Part shown: in pieces, positions 6,394 to 8,558 of the stretch
Layout: the number at the start of each line of letters is the position of its first letter
Numbering within the stretch: the first letter of the stretch is position 1
From: Flavobacteriaceae bacterium
GTDB lineage: Bacteria > Bacteroidota > Bacteroidia > Flavobacteriales > Flavobacteriaceae
Length of the DNA: 8,558 nucleotides
Reading direction: 5' to 3'
Assembly (NCBI GenBank): GCA_003533785.1
Contig: DQCR01000063.1
Span: forward strand, 1-8,558
Translations under genes and position numbers: made by a program
The notes under the pieces: model-generated
What the model was told of the DNA's origin: nothing
Databases searched by the model: none
Seen by the model: only the letters and a program-made list of their open reading frames with translations

Positions 6394-8558
6394 TTATTCT
6401 TTAATAACTTGAATCGATTGATCCAGGGTATTTCCTTTCACAGTCAGGATATAAACACCCTGTTTGTATGCTGCCGTTTCCAAAGTGTAATTACGTACTC
6501 CGAAAGGCAGATTGACGGTTTTGTAATCAACTAGTTGTCCGTTGGGTAAATACACCCCGATTTCAATCCACTGGTCTTCACCTCCTATGTATAATTCTAG
6601 GTGTTCATTAAACGGATTAGGTGCATAGTTGACCTCAAAAGAATTTAAGTACTGGTTTTGGAACAGCCCTTGACATTCAATACCCGTTGAAATTGAAATG
6701 TTATTGATCCCTTTTTCTAAAGATACGGTGTGTTTACTGCTGCTTGTTTGGGTTGTTTTCCCGTTGTGGGTGATTTGATAGGTACTACCCCCTAAAAGAT
6801 CAAAACTCACCGTCTGATTTGATTTGTTCAATAAACTACTTACTTGTAGTAAATCAGGCTCGGTAATAGTTACTTCAAAACAGCGCTCAAACTCCGTTGG
6901 ACTTACCCCCTCCACAGTAATACATAAGTTATAAACCCCAGCAGACAGCTGATCCAAACTCCAGTTCCTAGCTGTTAATCGGTCTGTAGTGTTGACCGCA
7001 CCGCTAACAACTACGTTGTACGCTACCGAAGTGTCTAGTACAGTCAAACTAATGCTGTTTTCCCCTGCACACTTTTCGGTTTTAGAAATAGTGAAGTTTC
7101 CTGGAGGGAGGTAGTAAATTAAACATCCGTCTAAATCCACAAGTTCTCCCAATGGTGTATCAGGACAGATATCAAACGGATTCCAAACCCCATCGTGGTC
7201 AAAATCATCTGATACATCTCCCACACCATCCCCATCTTCATCTATTTGGTCTGGATTGGATACCAGTGGGCTGTTGTCTAAAATATCTGGGATCCCGTCA
7301 TTATCCCTATCATCTGTTGCTAGTGCTGGCTGAGATTGTAATTCTAAGGCAGCTGATGTATTCTCTGGCATCTGAAGATTGGTTTGGGTGACCACCACTG
7401 GTACTTCAGGAGCACCATCTTCTGTGTTTACATATTCTACAACAACTTCATAAATGTTGTCTTTATTTGCATCTCCAGGGTTTTCATAATCTGGAGGAGT
7501 AATAAATTCAAGGTAATCCTCATTTTCATCCTCTACTGTGTCTCCATTTTTCCTTTGTCCTTCATCTTTACTTCTAGTTTTGATCGTAAACTTACTTGCA
7601 TCTACTCCACCCTTTATTTTCTTTTTGACTTTCCATTTGCCTACATTCTTTTGGTTCGGATTGAAATACCTACGGTGATCTACTTTAGCCCCTAAGTCTT
7701 CATCGAATATATCGAAAATCGATATAAAGAAAGGTACTTGAGTACTTGGATTAGGAATATCAATTACCTGTAGCGTCTCTTGAGCTGATCCGGTGAGTTC
7801 TTCCCCTTGTGCTGTGATCGTAAAGGGGTGTGCTGTTACTGTTTCATAATCTAATTCTAAAGCAGTAACGATTATATAATTATGATTAATAAACCCAGAC
7901 TCCAAGGTAGCTGGCAGTAGTTCTAAATATCCATCTCCCGAAAGTGCAACGCTATTAATTGGACCCCCAGAGGGATCTTTAACATCCACATACCCAACAA
8001 CGCTGCCTACAGGGGCATCTTCACTGACATCAAAGGTGACAATGGTGATTTCAGGAGGTCTAGGGGCATCTTCAATGACAATTGTTACAGAACCAGGCAC
8101 CTCATTCTCTCCATCAGTAACTATGAAATTAAGCCTGTCCCTATTATAGTCCGAGTCGAAAGCTAGCAATACCCCTTTTGCAACTCTAATGGTTCCTTCG
8201 GGACTAATTTCTAACACTCCTGTAAAGCTTCCAGTGGGTTGTGTAAAAGTGAGTGGCTCACCCTCTGGGTCTATCGCTTCTATTTTTCCTAGTTCAAGTC
8301 CATTTGGAGGAAACTGTACAAATGTAATTTGGGTGGTTTTAATCTCGGGAATAGGATTGTCTTTGTCACACACATCACCGATACCGTCTGCGTCTTTATC
8401 CGCTTGGTCTGGGTTTGCGGTATCTATACAATTGTCTTCGGTATCTACTATGCCATCCCCATCCGTATCTCGCTGTGAGGCTCCACAACCAAACTCATCT
8501 ACTACCGTAGGAATTAATTCACCGAAAGTAGGGGTTCCCCGAACATTATTTATTTCTG
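6394..8558 (-). CDS. T9SS-exported surface protein with TSP3 and cadherin-like repeats, N-terminus missing
   Basis: The frame is open to the window edge, giving 720 visible residues; the GTG at 8371-8373 is an internal Val inside a calcium-binding repeat, not a start. In visible-residue numbering, 30-68 is a thrombospondin type 3 array ([14 protein letters not shown], then [12 protein letters not shown]). Residues 70-162 and 168-266 are cadherin-like repeats, and 276-391 is a further cadherin-like stretch with [18 protein letters not shown]. Residues 415-478 are a second TSP3 array, 485-570 a small beta module ([18 protein letters not shown] to CFEVTITEP), and about 645-720 a T9SS type A sorting domain ([13 protein letters not shown] to the C-terminal IKE). 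TSP3 repeats bind calcium and stiffen the chain. The protein should cross the outer membrane by T9SS and act as an adhesin or surface structural protein. Its partner lipoprotein gene starts 2 bases downstream. Confidence 0.88.
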   Translation of the reverse strand, partial: EINNVRGTPTFGELIPTVVDEFGCGASQRDTDGDGIVDTEDNCIDTANPDQADKDADGIGDVCDKDNPIPEIKTTQITFVQFPPNGLELGKIEAIDPEGEPLTFTQPTGSFTGVLEISPEGTIRVAKGVLLAFDSDYNRDRLNFIVTDGENEVPGSVTIVIEDAPRPPEITIVTFDVSEDAPVGSVVGYVDVKDPSGGPINSVALSGDGYLELLPATLESGFINHNYIIVTALELDYETVTAHPFTITAQGEELTGSAQETLQVIDIPNPSTQVPFFISIFDIFDEDLGAKVDHRRYFNPNQKNVGKWKVKKKIKGGVDASKFTIKTRSKDEGQRKNGDTVEDENEDYLEFITPPDYENPGDANKDNIYEVVVEYVNTEDGAPEVPVVVTQTNLQMPENTSAALELQSQPALATDDRDNDGIPDILDNSPLVSNPDQIDEDGDGVGDVSDDFDHDGVWNPFDICPDTPLGELVDLDGCLIYYLPPGNFTISKTEKCAGENSISLTVLDTSVAYNVVVSGAVNTTDRLTARNWSLDQLSAGVYNLCITVEGVSPTEFERCFEVTITEPDLLQVSSLLNKSNQTVSFDLLGGSTYQITHNGKTTQTSSSKHTVSLEKGINNISISTGIECQGLFQNQYLNSFEVNYAPNPFNEHLELYIGGEDQWIEIGVYLPNGQLVDYKTVNLPFGVRNYTLETAAYKQGVYILTVKGNTLDQSIQVIKE
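6397..6624 (-). other. T9SS type A C-terminal sorting domain
   Basis: The last 76 residues of the large surface protein begin [13 protein letters not shown], the usual Y-P-N-P opening, here with Ala between Tyr and Pro. They continue with [20 protein letters not shown] and the C-terminal strand SIQVIKE. This is the type A signal recognised by the type IX secretion machinery and normally removed or replaced by a surface anchor at the cell surface. Confidence 0.85.
7123..7314 (-). repeat. Coding repeats: second thrombospondin type 3 array
   Basis: Asp-rich calcium-binding repeats are encoded here: [32 protein letters not shown], then [18 protein letters not shown]. Spacing of the Asp residues follows the TSP3 pattern D-x-D-x-D-G-x-x-D. 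The third unit is degenerate ([12 protein letters not shown]), and Cys pairs remain only at the end. Confidence 0.75.
8353..8469 (-). repeat. Coding repeats: first thrombospondin type 3 array
   Basis: Two TSP3 units are encoded: [14 protein letters not shown] and [12 protein letters not shown], joined by IDTANPDQA. The Asn-Pro-Asp-Gln linker between units is typical of bacterial TSP3 arrays. They sit just before the first cadherin-like repeat. Confidence 0.78.

Noticed and set aside
7152..7695. Plus-strand open frames of 79 and 103 codons
   Set aside because: They lie opposite the T9SS protein whose domains are clear, and their products are low-complexity or His/Phe-rich with no family features.
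6394..8373. GTG at 8371-8373 as the start of the large surface protein
   Set aside because: The frame stays open to the window edge and the codon lies inside a TSP3 unit (DGIGDVCD), so it is an internal valine.

Overview
The window reads as chromosomal DNA from a marine-type member of the Bacteroidota, most likely a Flavobacteriaceae relative. The grounds are: a protein ending in a type IX secretion (T9SS) C-terminal sorting domain, lipoproteins with an acidic post-cysteine signal typical of this phylum, a TAnnTTTG-type promoter, AT-rich intergenic DNA without clear Shine-Dalgarno sites, and moderate GC. No RNA genes, mobile elements, CRISPR arrays or phage genes were seen. The longest gene-free stretch is about 230 bases (5039-5266).

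Left part, plus strand (1-2084): a tight three-gene run. It holds the 3' end of an RraA-family aldolase-like gene, a RidA-family enamine/imine deaminase, and a PLP-dependent enzyme of the SelA / D-glucosaminate-6-phosphate ammonia-lyase-like group. The RidA and PLP proteins both begin with twin-arginine-type signal peptides, so both are probably exported folded to the periplasm. Together they suggest a hypothetical route: eliminate a 2-amino-3-hydroxy acid, hydrolyse the imine, then cleave the 2-oxo-3-deoxy acid by retro-aldol chemistry.

Middle (2107-5038), minus strand: a 779-residue DUF4838 protein with a GH67/GH20-like N-terminal domain and a C-terminal discoidin-like domain, probably acting on or binding glycans. 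It converges on the enzyme operon with only 22 bases between them. Behind it lies an unrecognised secreted 161-residue protein with a good promoter candidate.

Small-gene unit (5267-5664), plus strand: a 65-residue single-pass membrane protein, then a 58-residue lipoprotein whose post-cysteine residues match the surface-export signal X-K-(D/E)2-X. Neither has a recognisable function.

Right part (5699-8558), minus strand: a two-gene operon. The upstream gene, cut by the window edge, encodes a large T9SS-exported surface protein with thrombospondin type 3 calcium-binding repeats, cadherin-like repeats and a C-terminal sorting domain. Two bases later comes a lipoprotein with two fibronectin-III-like domains, which looks like its cell-surface partner.
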